Assembly (NCBI RefSeq): GCF_008973485.1
Contig: NZ_CP031223.1
Coordinates: forward strand, 2,976,001 to 3,040,000
Source of the DNA: Psychrobacillus glaciei
GTDB taxonomy: Bacteria > Bacillota > Bacilli > Bacillales_A > Planococcaceae
Reading direction: 5' to 3'
DNA length: 64,000 nucleotides
The position numbers and the translations under genes were made by a program. The notes under the pieces were generated by a model that saw only the letters and a list, made by a program, of their open reading frames with translations, was not told where the DNA came from and did no database searches. Below are positions 46,706 to 55,454 of this stretch, piece after piece (within the stretch, counting starts at the first letter, position 1; each line of letters opens with the position of its first letter).

Positions 46706-47671
46706 TCAAAAGCTAAATAATGGCTTAACATCTCCCTTATATGGCTCATGCTCAACAAAGATTACGATATCTTTGCCATCCGCATTCTTCCCGACACGTT
46801 TATAAGTGAACTTTTCATCATTTAATTCTGTAAGCTCCAACGCTGCACCGTATTTATTATTACCGATTGATACATGTGCGCGGATTTTATTGTCGTGAGT
46901 CACATCAAAGTAACCGTAATCTCCACGACTCTCACCAGTTTCTATATTAAAAAATTCATATTGATTCGTGCCTTCTTCAAACTTTGCAATGCTCAAAAAA
47001 TTATCGTTATACTTTGTGACATCATTGCCTTCTTCATCAAATGCCTTCGTACCTTGCCATAACGTTTTACCAAGAATTTTATCCCCGTCTACATCAGTAT
47101 GAATATCTCCTGTCGAAGCAGTTAACTTTTTATCTGGATTTGTGAAGGCTAAATCATTTGTATCATATGGTATATGCTCAACAAATACTTCGACATCTTT
47201 ACCATTCGCATCTTTCCCCATACGTTTATAAGTAAAAATCACATCTTCTAATTCCGCCATCTCGACAACGGCTTGATATTTCATCGTATCTGAAATTAAA
47301 ATGCGCTTCTTTCCATCATTGGTTATAAAAAATGTACCCTCATCGCCACGTGTCTTACCTGTTTTCGCGTCAAAAAATTCATACCGACCTGTCACTGAAT
47401 CATATTTTGCTAAACCGATAAAGCCTGCATTTTCCTTAGTTAAATCATTTTTATCTTTGTCGTAAACACGAGTACCTTGCCAATTTGTACTGCTTAATAC
47501 ATTCGCCATTTCTTGGCCTTTTGTAAACTGCTGCTCCACTTTTTCAGCTTCCACCTGTTGACTTTGCCCGGTTGCATTGTTCGCCTCATTTTTTGTTGTT
47601 TCACCGCATGCTGCTAATAATGTGATTGAACTGAAAATAACTAGTGTTGCGAATCTCAAATTCTTCTTCAT
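46706..47671 (-). CDS. DUF4822 lipoprotein with two tandem domains
   Basis: 321 residues. The signal peptide ends in the lipobox LLAACG. Two repeats of about 120 residues follow, each with WQGTRVYDKDKNDLT / WQGTKAFDEEGNDVT, YEFFDAKTGKTRGDEG / YEFFNIETGESRGDYG, and FTYKRMGKDANGKDVEVFVE / FTYKRVGKNADGKDIVIFVE. That internal duplication is plain in the sequence. DUF4822 proteins are extracellular and of unknown function. Just upstream of the kinase; it could be the sensed partner. AGGAGAGAAAATATT precedes the ATG. Confidence 0.88.
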   Translation of the reverse strand: MKKNLRFATLVIFSSITLLAACGETTKNEANNATGQSQQVEAEKVEQQFTKGQEMANVLSSTNWQGTRVYDKDKNDLTKENAGFIGLAKYDSVTGRYEFFDAKTGKTRGDEGTFFITNDGKKRILISDTMKYQAVVEMAELEDVIFTYKRMGKDANGKDVEVFVEHIPYDTNDLAFTNPDKKLTASTGDIHTDVDGDKILGKTLWQGTKAFDEEGNDVTKYNDNFLSIAKFEEGTNQYEFFNIETGESRGDYGYFDVTHDNKIRAHVSIGNNKYGAALELTELNDEKFTYKRVGKNADGKDIVIFVEHEPYKGDVKPLFSF

Positions 47672-47979
47672 AATATTTTCTCTCCTTTACTATTTGCTTA
47701 AACTTTATTATGACGTTCAGTTCTAAACTCTATATATCGCAAATATAAACAAAATATAAATTCGAGAAAAAACGCATAATGCACTAAACATTATGCGTCG
47801 GTATATTAAAATTTAGCGGTAAATATTATAAAAAAAGCATACGAAATATTCCATATAACTTTCAACACTATTATAAATTGATTGACGACAATAAACCGTA
47901 CTTACTTATAGTACGGTTCACCGTATCATCCATAGAACGAGAATGAAAGGCAACTGTAAGGTGCCTTTTAGAAATCAAA

Positions 47980-48215
47980 CCATTCAATCCATGAGAGTTT
48001 GATTGGATCATTGATTTTCTTATTTGCGAAATGAAGTGCAGATACCACCTTACCTGCGGAATATCCTGTTGCTTGGACATAGTCTTTGGTGCTTTGACGT
48101 TGATATATATTATTATCCCGAAATAGTGCATAATCATGTTTATAGGTATTTCTATTTGTGCTATCGAATTGAGTATTCCACGCATTATTATACCAGACCT
48201 ACTCTTGTTTGGTAG
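47980..48215 (-). pseudogene. Decayed ORF remnant upstream of the ArsR gene
   Basis: On the minus strand a single frame reads VWYNNAWNTQFDSTNRNTYK then HDYALFRDNNIYQRQSTKDY and SAGKVVSALHFANKKINDPI, flanked by stop codons (TAG before VWYNN, TAA after FDF). It has protein-like composition over about 75 residues but no usable start. I do not recognise the family. The overlapping 137-codon frame in another phase is not convincing. Confidence 0.35.
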
Positions 48216-48269
48216 GGTAAGTATGATATCAAAAATTGTGCTTATTGAAATATCATTTCCAAAAAAGTA

Positions 48270-48297
48270 TTGACACGTGCACATGTATGCATATAAT
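48270..48297 (+). promoter_or_regulatory. Strong promoter with an operator-like palindrome, upstream of the ArsR gene
   Basis: TTGACA and TATAAT are separated by 16 bp that contain CACGTGCACATGTATGCA, an imperfect palindrome. A related motif, ATATGCACTTGTACACACAT, occurs upstream of the MFS gene at about 48670. An ArsR-type repressor binding in the spacer would block polymerase. Confidence 0.6.
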
Positions 48298-48316
48298 AAA
48301 TTTAGGAGGTAGTGTT

Positions 48317-48646
48317 ATGGGATTAAGTCATGATTCAAATAAATGTAAAAAATTATTAGAAGACAATATTGATATTGATTTTTTCCGGGCAGTATTTGAT
48401 CCAGTGCGGAGTGAATTGTTGATTTTTATTTCTATAAATGGTGAAATGACAATCGGTGGTATTGCAGAAAATTTTCCGCAGAATCGTTCAGTTATTTCTC
48501 GTCATCTTGATTTCATGAGTCGTTTTGGTATAGTTCAAAGGAGAAAAGAAGGGCGAGAAGTTTATTACAAAGCTAATAATAATTTCATTGTTGATAAATT
48601 TGAACAAACAGCTAACAATATGAAAGCACTCATGAATTTGAAATAA
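48317..48646 (+). CDS. ArsR-family winged-helix regulator
   Basis: 109 residues from the ATG at 48317 (TAGGAGGTAGTGTT). FFRAVFDPVRSELLIFI is followed by the recognition helix region NRSVISRHLDFMSRFG and the wing VQRRKEGREVYYKANN. It has none of the CxC metal motif seen in ArsR/CadC, so it is likely a metal-independent member responding to a drug or other ligand. It lies directly before an MFS pump, and probably represses both. Confidence 0.88.
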   Translation: MGLSHDSNKCKKLLEDNIDIDFFRAVFDPVRSELLIFISINGEMTIGGIAENFPQNRSVISRHLDFMSRFGIVQRRKEGREVYYKANNNFIVDKFEQTANNMKALMNLK

Positions 48647-48665
48647 TGTAGTGCTTTTTATTTTA

Positions 48666-48697
48666 ATATATATATGCACTTGTACACACATATACAT
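48666..48697 (+). promoter_or_regulatory. Second operator-like motif before the MFS gene
   Basis: TATATATGCACTTGTACACACATATACATG resembles the spacer palindrome at 48276-48291. It ends about 17 bp before the MFS TTG start codon. Confidence 0.4.
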
Positions 48698-48713
48698 GAG
48701 AGGGGTTTTTATT

Positions 48714-50276
48714 TTGGATCAAACAAAAAGAAAATGGTGGGTTTTAGCCATAGTTAGTTTAGCAGTATTTATGGCAATGTTAGATATTACGATTGTTAAT
48801 GTTGCACTACCAGATATACAAAATGATTTTTCGTCAGACTTTTCAAATCTGCAATGGGTGTTAAATGCCTATACTTTAGTTTATGCTGCTACGTTGTTAC
48901 CAGTTTCAAAATTAGGAGACATTATTGGACGTAAAAAAGTCTTTTTATTAGGATTGGGTGTCTTTGTGATTGGCTCTTTAGCTAGCGGATTAGCAAACAG
49001 TGACACTTGGTTAAATATTTTCCGAGGATTTCAAGGAATCGGTGGAGCAGCTATGATGGCTTTATCGCTGACGATCGTTACCACTTCATTCCCTGAAAAA
49101 CAAAGAGGGCTTGCTTTAGGTATTTGGAGTAGTGCTGTTGGGCTTGCTATTTCCGGTGGTCCTTTGATTGGTGGGGCACTAGTTGACAGTTTAGGTTGGC
49201 GATTTATTTTTCTTGTTAACATTCCTGTTGGGATTGTAGCAATCTTATTGGGAATGTTTGTTATTAAAGAAAGTGAAACAAACAAAAATGGAAAAATAGA
49301 TATTTTAGGACTGATTTTCAGCACTGCCATGATTTTTACGATGATTTTCGCCTTAATTCAAAAGCAAATGAATGTAGATTACGCATGGACTGACTGGCAT
49401 ATTTTAAGTCTATTTGGATTATCATTCGTATTACTTTTAGCTTTTATCATTACCGAAAGAAAAGTAAAACAACCAATGATTGAATTATCCATTTTTAGAA
49501 ATTGGTCATTTAATGGAGCTAATATCGCAGCTTTTGTATTAGGTGCAGGACTATACGGCGGTTTTACTTACTTAATTATTCTTATGCAAAATTACATGGG
49601 TTATTCAGCTTTTGAAACAGGTGTAAAAATGTTACTCATTACTGGTTTTACGATAGTTCTTGGACCAATTGCAGGAATTATCTCAGGAAAGGTTGGTAAT
49701 CGTTGGTTAATTAGTGGAGCACTATTTATCAGTGCTATCGGAATACTCGTTCTTCGTTATATGATCGAAGCTCCGTTTGAATGGGGCTATCTAATGCCCG
49801 GTTTTATTCTTTTAGGTATTAGCAATGCACTAGTCAATCCTCCTATTTCAAATGCTGCTATGAGTTCAGTTGATAAAGAGCACGTGGGTATGGCTTCTGG
49901 TATTATAAATGTCTTTAGACAAGTAGGGATTTCTTTTGGCGTTGTGATGCTAGGAATTAAATTAACGGAAGGATATAACGAATCTCTGAACACTAGTATC
50001 AAGAATTTAACTAATATTCCTACCGAGTTTGGAAATCAAATGCTAGATGTTTTTCATAAAGCTGGAGCTTTTGCAGGTTCACAAATTTTTGATAGCAAGC
50101 AAGCTGAAACATTTAAAGCTATGCCAGCTTTTAATGAAATGAAGAAGCTCGTTTTTAATGCTTTTAATTCAGGTATGCAAGATGTAACACTAATGATTGG
50201 TATCTTCTTATTAATTGGTACATTCGCAAGTGCAATTTTGATTAAAAACAAAAAGAATACACAGAACGGGAATTAA
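48714..50276 (+). CDS. MFS drug:proton antiporter (DHA2, EmrB/QacA-like)
   Basis: 520 residues from TTG at 48714 (GAGAGGGGTTTTTATT). Fourteen hydrophobic segments. Motifs: LDITIVNVALPDIQ in helix 1, SKLGDIIGRKKVF between helices 2 and 3, and the ISGGPLIGGALVDSLGWRFIF antiporter motif C. It exports hydrophobic drugs using the proton gradient. The longer frame from 48651 has no ribosome site. Probably induced by relief of the adjacent ArsR protein. Confidence 0.92.
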   Translation: MDQTKRKWWVLAIVSLAVFMAMLDITIVNVALPDIQNDFSSDFSNLQWVLNAYTLVYAATLLPVSKLGDIIGRKKVFLLGLGVFVIGSLASGLANSDTWLNIFRGFQGIGGAAMMALSLTIVTTSFPEKQRGLALGIWSSAVGLAISGGPLIGGALVDSLGWRFIFLVNIPVGIVAILLGMFVIKESETNKNGKIDILGLIFSTAMIFTMIFALIQKQMNVDYAWTDWHILSLFGLSFVLLLAFIITERKVKQPMIELSIFRNWSFNGANIAAFVLGAGLYGGFTYLIILMQNYMGYSAFETGVKMLLITGFTIVLGPIAGIISGKVGNRWLISGALFISAIGILVLRYMIEAPFEWGYLMPGFILLGISNALVNPPISNAAMSSVDKEHVGMASGIINVFRQVGISFGVVMLGIKLTEGYNESLNTSIKNLTNIPTEFGNQMLDVFHKAGAFAGSQIFDSKQAETFKAMPAFNEMKKLVFNAFNSGMQDVTLMIGIFLLIGTFASAILIKNKKNTQNGN

Positions 50277-50394
50277 TCTTCTTTCACCAGAGTTTTTGCT
50301 GCCTGTGTTACTAAGAATAATATGTGAGTACAATTAGAAAAACCGAGCAAAAAGATGCCCGGTCCTTTTAACAAAAGTAACCATAGAAATAGCC

Positions 50395-50516
50395 TTGATT
50401 TCCGCTACGGCGGACGCTTTTCGCGGGCATGGCTTCAATCTCCTCGTCGCTACACTCCTGCGGGGCTTTCAGCTCACGCTTTTCCCGCAGAAGTCGCCGC
50501 CTCCGCTCCAATCAAC
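50395..50516 (-). repeat. GC-rich interspersed repeat, copy C
   Basis: Read on the minus strand: TTGATTGGAGCGGAGGCGGC, GACTTCTGCGGGAAAAGCGT, GAGCTGAAAGCCCCGCAGGA, GTGTAGCGACGAGGAGATTG, then AAGCCATGCCCGCGAAAAGC and GTCCGCCGTAGCGGAAATCAA. It is shorter than A, B and D and has the head and tail of the family with a different interior. Confidence 0.88.
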
Positions 50517-50743
50517 TAGTATGTATTGGGCAAATTATAATTACTTCGTAAGATAGATGACATTTATAATCTATGAACATTAGATAGAGAACTACATTTT
50601 ATCAGATGTTCAAAATTTTAAAAAGCAATAGCATCTCTTATTCAACTAAGATCACAGGATTTATGATCACTACGTTTACTTAAAATAATTTTATCCTTTT
50701 AGAGCCAGCTTGGCTAAATTTTCTTGTTAGATACTACTCACTT

Positions 50744-50910
50744 AATGGATTGGGCGACTACAGCGGAAGACCAACAGAATGTTGGTCACGAAGGCGTTGC
50801 CACACGATGTGGCGATCTTAGCCTTTGTTCCTCTGTGAGACAAATGAGCCATCACAACGAACGCGTGAGCGGTGCCCCCTTGGAAAGCGTCCACCTGAAA
50901 CGGAAATTTT
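50744..50910 (+). repeat. GC-rich interspersed repeat, copy D
   Basis: ATGGATTGGGCGACTACAGCG, then ACAGAATGTTGGTCACGAAG and GCGTTGCCACACGATGTGGC (shared with copy A), a GATTGTTCCT-like stretch, GAGCCATCACAACGAACGCG and the tail GGAAAGCGTCCACCTGAAAC-GGAAAT. The open frame across it is not a gene. Confidence 0.8.
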
Positions 50911-50989
50911 CGGTATTATTTAATTCTTTAAAGTGCTTTGAACACTGGTTTCGCAGGACGATAAACCATATACTTTCTTATCTTTTTAA

Positions 50990-51032
50990 AAAGACCGTTT
51001 GATGCTTGTGCATCAAACGGTCCATTTTTTTG
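50990..51032. terminator. Bidirectional terminator
   Basis: GACCGTTTGATGC-TTGT-GCATCAAACGGTC, 13-bp perfect stem, T-runs on both sides. It terminates ltaS transcripts on the minus strand. Confidence 0.9.
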
Positions 51033-51034
51033 TT

Positions 51035-51118
51035 GCCTGTGTCAGAAACAAACATGAAATTCATAACATTCATGTTTGTTTGAATTAACGTAAATGTTTC
51101 TCAATCAGGGACACGATT
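51035..51118. repeat. Palindromic interspersed repeat, copy F5
   Basis: CCTGTGTCAGAAACAAACAT, GAAATTCATAACATTCATGT, TTGTTTGAATTAACGTAAAT and GTTTCTCAATCAGGGACACG, then ATTTT and directly the ltaS stop codon. One arm has lost the GACACA match. Confidence 0.85.
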
Positions 51119-51119
51119 T

Positions 51120-53072
51120 TTAGTTAGATTTTTCATTCGCATCTTTGTTGTAATTGAACTGAGAAGGATCAACTGGAGTATATCCTTTTGGCGTATTGAA
51201 TCTTAATAAGTCACCATTCACGACTTTATCAGAAAGCTCCAATTTACGATCCACTTCTTCTTTGATAGTATCTGCTAACTTTAATTGACTATCATCTAGT
51301 GGTAAACCTGTTTTATTATCATAAAATTTTTCTTTAATTGAATCAATCGTAGGACTGACAAAATCACCATTTCTAAATGGAACAACTTCATTATGCTCCT
51401 CTGATAATAAATCTGATCCAAATTGAACAAACTGTTCCGTATCAATTCCTAATAAATGTAATAGCGTTGGAAGAAGGTCTGTTTGGCCACCATAAGTGTG
51501 GTTAGTTCCACCTTCCATCCCTGGAACATGTATGAATAATGGTACGCGTTGTAAATTAGCACTATCATATGGTGTAATTTCTTTTCCCATGACTTTTCCC
51601 ATCGCTTTATTATGATTATCCGATATTCCATAATGGTCACCATAAAGAACAATCATCGAATTATCATATAAGCCTAATTTTTTTAATTGATCGAAGGCCT
51701 GTTTGATTGCTTCATCTGTATAACGCGCAGTTTGGAAATAATCATCAACACTTGCATCTCCAGTATTGCCTTTATCAATTGTTACTAGGTCTTGATTCAT
51801 ATCATATGGAAAGTGGTTTCCTACCGTAATAAATTTCGCATAAAAAGGTTGTGGTAACGCACTTAAAAGACTTTCAGATTGTTCATAGAATGGTTTATCT
51901 AACAAACCATATTCAGCCATGTCTGTTGAAGAACTTGTGTCATAATAACTAGCATCATAGAAATGATCGAATCCAAATGATTTATAAATTTCATTTCGAT
52001 TCCAGAAGCTACCGTTATTACCGTGGAATACAGCTGATGAATAACCATAATCTTTTAAAATACTAGGAGCTGCTTGGAACGTATTTTGTGCTTTTGTAAT
52101 AAAAGCAGACCCTTGTGGTAACCCAAATATTGAATTTTCCAACATAAATTCTGCATCAGATGTTTTACCCTGACCAGTTTGATGGAAGAAATTATCGAAA
52201 TACATTGTATTCCTATCTTTTGTTAATGAATTTAAAAATGGTGTAACTTCTTCACCATTTAATTTGTAGTTGATAAGAAAGTTTTGGAATGATTCTAAAT
52301 GTAAATAGATGACGTTCATTCCTTTTGCTTTACCAAAATAGTTTGGATTAGGGTTGGCATAGTTGGATTGTATATAGTTATTCACTTCTGTAATATCACT
52401 ACTATCCGCCAAAGCTCTAAGTGATGATGCTTTCATCGTTTCTACTGAGTCATAAATAGAATAGTTATACATTCCTAGATATTTCACAATATAGTTTCTA
52501 TCAAAACCCCGAGTTAATAGTTGCGGACGACTAATTTCAGCTAGTCCTAAATTTATAATTGATATTACTAATGCAAAAGCAATAATTGCTATTCCTTTTT
52601 TATACCCAAAACGAGTTGTTTCTTTTTGTACTTTTCTTGAGAATCGTAGATAAAACATGACAAATACATCCACAAAGAACAAGATATCATAAGGTTTTAT
52701 TAAAGTAAGAACACTTCCACCTAAATCCCCAAAGTTCTGCGTTTGGAAAAGTGTAGGTAATGTAATGAAGTCTGTAAAAAATCGGTAATAAACAACATTG
52801 GCATATAAAAGAATAGACATAAGCGTGTAAACTATAACTAGTGATGTGTATTTTTTCTTGCCTCTAAATAAAAATGAAATCCCTAGAAATAGTAATGCTG
52901 AACCTAGTGGATTTAATATTAAAAGAAATTGTTGAAGAGGTCCTTCTACACCTAGTTTAAATTGTGATGTTTGCGTGATATATGTTTTAATCCATAACAT
53001 CAAAACAGCTAATACATATATCCCAAAAAAGTTGTTTAAACGATTATCTTTTTTACTTAATAGATTTTTCAT
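51120..53072 (-). CDS. ltaS: Lipoteichoic acid synthase family protein
   Basis: 650 residues. Five N-terminal membrane segments (about residues 15-190) precede the extracellular sulfatase-type domain. Landmarks: NVIYLHLESFQNFLI, FHQTGQGKTSDAEFMLENS with the catalytic Thr near residue 303, AVFHGNNGSFWNRNEIY, VLYGDHYGISDN with metal-binding His/Asp, and FIHVPGMEG. It polymerises glycerol phosphate from phosphatidylglycerol. It may be one of several LtaS paralogues usual in Bacillales. A cleavage site follows the last membrane segment in such enzymes. Confidence 0.93.
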   Translation of the reverse strand: MKNLLSKKDNRLNNFFGIYVLAVLMLWIKTYITQTSQFKLGVEGPLQQFLLILNPLGSALLFLGISFLFRGKKKYTSLVIVYTLMSILLYANVVYYRFFTDFITLPTLFQTQNFGDLGGSVLTLIKPYDILFFVDVFVMFYLRFSRKVQKETTRFGYKKGIAIIAFALVISIINLGLAEISRPQLLTRGFDRNYIVKYLGMYNYSIYDSVETMKASSLRALADSSDITEVNNYIQSNYANPNPNYFGKAKGMNVIYLHLESFQNFLINYKLNGEEVTPFLNSLTKDRNTMYFDNFFHQTGQGKTSDAEFMLENSIFGLPQGSAFITKAQNTFQAAPSILKDYGYSSAVFHGNNGSFWNRNEIYKSFGFDHFYDASYYDTSSSTDMAEYGLLDKPFYEQSESLLSALPQPFYAKFITVGNHFPYDMNQDLVTIDKGNTGDASVDDYFQTARYTDEAIKQAFDQLKKLGLYDNSMIVLYGDHYGISDNHNKAMGKVMGKEITPYDSANLQRVPLFIHVPGMEGGTNHTYGGQTDLLPTLLHLLGIDTEQFVQFGSDLLSEEHNEVVPFRNGDFVSPTIDSIKEKFYDNKTGLPLDDSQLKLADTIKEEVDRKLELSDKVVNGDLLRFNTPKGYTPVDPSQFNYNKDANEKSN

Positions 53073-53242
53073 TTTCGCACCAACCTTTTATTTATTTTAA
53101 TTCAAATCTTAATTTATAGTAATTTAAATTATTGACAGTAAACTTAATAAATGTTACTTTACTACAGCTTTTTTTCGCAACTAATGTAGAATACTCCCAT
53201 TTTACACTTCCGTCAAGTTATTAAGATTAAATAACATGACAT

Positions 53243-53285
53243 TAAAAAAACGTCAAAGCCTTGTTGTATCAAGGCTTTGACGTTC
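53243..53285 (-). terminator. Hairpin terminator behind the DUF3267 gene
   Basis: AACGTCAAAGCCTTG...CAAGGCTTTGACGTT with T-run on the minus strand, in the gap between ltaS and the upstream unit. Confidence 0.85.
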
Positions 53286-53483
53286 ATCAAAATCATATTA
53301 CTCCATAAAATGGAAGCGACTTGTGACAGTGCATGTGTGAGAAACTTTCATAATAATTCAACCCGATCCTAACTGTTTATAACGGGAAATGTTGATTCAC
53401 AATAACCACTAGCCGTTCTTCCAGTTCCTGTTCCGCAATTCGTTCCAAATCTTGTTCTATCGCTAATCAAAATACTACTTCAT

Positions 53484-54008
53484 TCACCGATAGTACCCTC
53501 TACAAAATACAGATTGATTTGATTTTATTAAGATCAAAATTGAATTAACAATATCGGATGCAGAGATGATCAAATTGAACCAACTGATAAATAACAGGAG
53601 TGCTTTCAGATCCCCCGATACAAAGGACGAAGTAATTGCCGGGAATATCGATAATCCGATAAATGGTAAGCTCATGAAGACCAAATATCTCTTTTTAGAA
53701 AGAATTGCATTTGTATGGATCCAAAAATAGATTCCTCTGAACGTTAAGCTCATGTCGCCTTTCTTGTGTATGACAAGCATATGAAGCGCTTCATGTATGA
53801 CAAATACTAGAAGAATGATTAGCAGAAGGGGGAAGTTTGTCAATTGAGCGAGGCTTACCCAGAACCAAATAGGTGCTAGAAAAAAAGCAGCCATTAATAA
53901 GTAAACAAACTTCATGAAATGCTTTCGAAACCATGCATGTTGAATGAAAGGTTTCCATTCTTCTACATCCATACTTATCTGGGGCAAATGTCGAAACCAC
54001 GCGATCAT
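53484..54008 (-). CDS. DUF3267 membrane metalloprotease-like protein
   Basis: 174 residues with four hydrophobic segments. The motif VIHEALHMLVIHKKG (HExxH-like, with H-E-A-L-H) lies near residue 72, inside a membrane-proximal region, as in DUF3267/site-2-protease-like proteins. A role in regulated proteolysis is suggested by the fold only. GNPxxF-type and second metal ligands are hard to see; SASDIVNSI near the C-terminus may supply an Asp. ATG with GGAACGGTT upstream. Confidence 0.75.
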   Translation of the reverse strand: MIAWFRHLPQISMDVEEWKPFIQHAWFRKHFMKFVYLLMAAFFLAPIWFWVSLAQLTNFPLLLIILLVFVIHEALHMLVIHKKGDMSLTFRGIYFWIHTNAILSKKRYLVFMSLPFIGLSIFPAITSSFVSGDLKALLLFISWFNLIISASDIVNSILILIKSNQSVFCRGYYR

Positions 54009-54310
54009 AACCGTTCCTGCCTTTCCTATAATCTACACCTAACAATTATATGAACTTAGCTATTTTCATTTTTTATTTACTCCACCTGCTTTGTGGAATG
54101 AAAAGCGCCTAGCTCTACTCCCTTCCTTACAGTATCTATTTCGTTGTCATTTCCTGAATTCCTTTATTCCTGTTTTGGCAAAATAAAAGGCGTCATTTCT
54201 TTCTTGTTTTAATAATGTTTCTGAAATGGGGGACACAATTCAAAACTTTCGAATCCCTTGTCCACTTTTCGCCCACTCCATTCTATATAGAAGGTAAAGG
54301 GGGAATTTTA

Positions 54311-55120
54311 ATGACTCACTACTTACAAAAATACGCTCGTTTCAATTCAATAGAAGAGATGGATGATGCTGCTGCAAAACATTGCGCATTCCATCGATAC
54401 GAGCTAAACAATTCAGACCAACTTGTGCTCGATGTAATCCGAAGATATTCGGTGAAATATGGGGCTGCCCATTTAAAACATGCAACGATTGAAACAGCAA
54501 TCGGCAAGTCGAATGCGACTGTTCGTCGGGCAATTCGGAAGCTCGAACAGCTTTGCATTATTCAGCGCCTTCACTACGTACGTCCTGTCATGAGCGGGCT
54601 TGGTGCTAACATTTATATTATTTTACCATTCGATGACCAGGGGAAAATGAACAGTCGAGAGGATGCGGACAAACCGCATGACGACGAGGAAAATGAGCCG
54701 ATTTCTCAGAATGAACCGTTATTCTTAAAATCTTCTATTAAAGATCTTACTAACACGTCTCCTATGGATTCGAAAAAGTTATCCACAAGTCTATTTAGCA
54801 GAATGAAAGAATTACTTTCAAATACAATTGGTGAAACAAAAACAGCACGCAATTTTTTCGGCATCCACCTGTCTTTATCAAGTGAAATGTTGCGTTTTGA
54901 TATTTATAAAGATGATGGTAAAGTTTTTGATGACCTGGCATATCGTGCGCTGAAAATTGCGGTGATGGCAACAAAGCGAAAAAATATTCGCAACTTGCCT
55001 GGTTATTACAAAGGTGTGCTTCGAAAATTGATTGATGAGACGTATTTTAAGGATATGTTTTTGTATTTTGACGCCCCACCAGGAAATTTTTATTTTCCGG
55101 AGAATTATGAGCCATCATAA
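54311..55120 (+). CDS. Helix-turn-helix domain protein, DnaD/plasmid-replication-initiator-like
   Basis: 269 residues from the ATG at 54311 (AAAGGGGGAATTTTA). The N-terminal half has a winged helix: QLVLDVIRRYSVKYGAAHLK, IGKSNATVRRAIRKLEQLCI and QRLHYVRPVMSGLGANIYII. A charged linker (EDADKPHDDEENEP) and a C-terminal helical domain (DLAYRALKIAVMATKRKNI, GYYKGVLRKLIDE) follow. Similar proteins occur on plasmids, phages and in Bacillus chromosomes with unknown roles. DNA-binding is well supported; replication role is inference. An F-type repeat follows the stop codon. Confidence 0.75.
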   Translation: MTHYLQKYARFNSIEEMDDAAAKHCAFHRYELNNSDQLVLDVIRRYSVKYGAAHLKHATIETAIGKSNATVRRAIRKLEQLCIIQRLHYVRPVMSGLGANIYIILPFDDQGKMNSREDADKPHDDEENEPISQNEPLFLKSSIKDLTNTSPMDSKKLSTSLFSRMKELLSNTIGETKTARNFFGIHLSLSSEMLRFDIYKDDGKVFDDLAYRALKIAVMATKRKNIRNLPGYYKGVLRKLIDETYFKDMFLYFDAPPGNFYFPENYEPS

Positions 55121-55206
55121 ACTAAGGGTGTCGGGTTTTGATACCATTCGAGTTCTCCAACGAATTGTGGCCGCACCTGACACCCTTGCAAAGCAACTTG
55201 AATTTG

Positions 55207-55290
55207 TTCCCTGAGTAAGAATCAAACATGAAATTCATAACATTTACGTTTGTTTGAATTAGTATAAACATTTCTAGCACGGGAAGTTAT
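55207..55290. repeat. Palindromic interspersed repeat, copy F6
   Basis: TCCCTGAGTAAGAATCAAAC, ATGAAATTCATAACATTTAC, GTTTGTTTGAATTAGTATAA and ACATTTCTAGCACGGGAAGT. Diverged copy about 90 bases behind the HTH gene stop codon. Confidence 0.7.
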
Positions 55291-55454
55291 TTTAATCTTT
55301 AATTTCGATTTGCTCTACTTGATCCTAACCAAGATAATCAATAATGTATCCTATAACTTAGCTGAATTCCCTTCTAGCCATTGTGTATCATTACCATGCT
55401 ATAAATTGATTATCCACTTTTTATAATTTTTCTCGTTACTTCTTTGACTACTTT

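Noticed and set aside
47871-48284. 137-codon minus-strand ORF
   Set aside because: Another frame in the same place has the more protein-like remnant; this one starts in the ArsR promoter and lacks a ribosome site.
50724-51002. 92-codon plus-strand ORF
   Set aside because: Consists of GC-rich repeat copy D and the following terminator.
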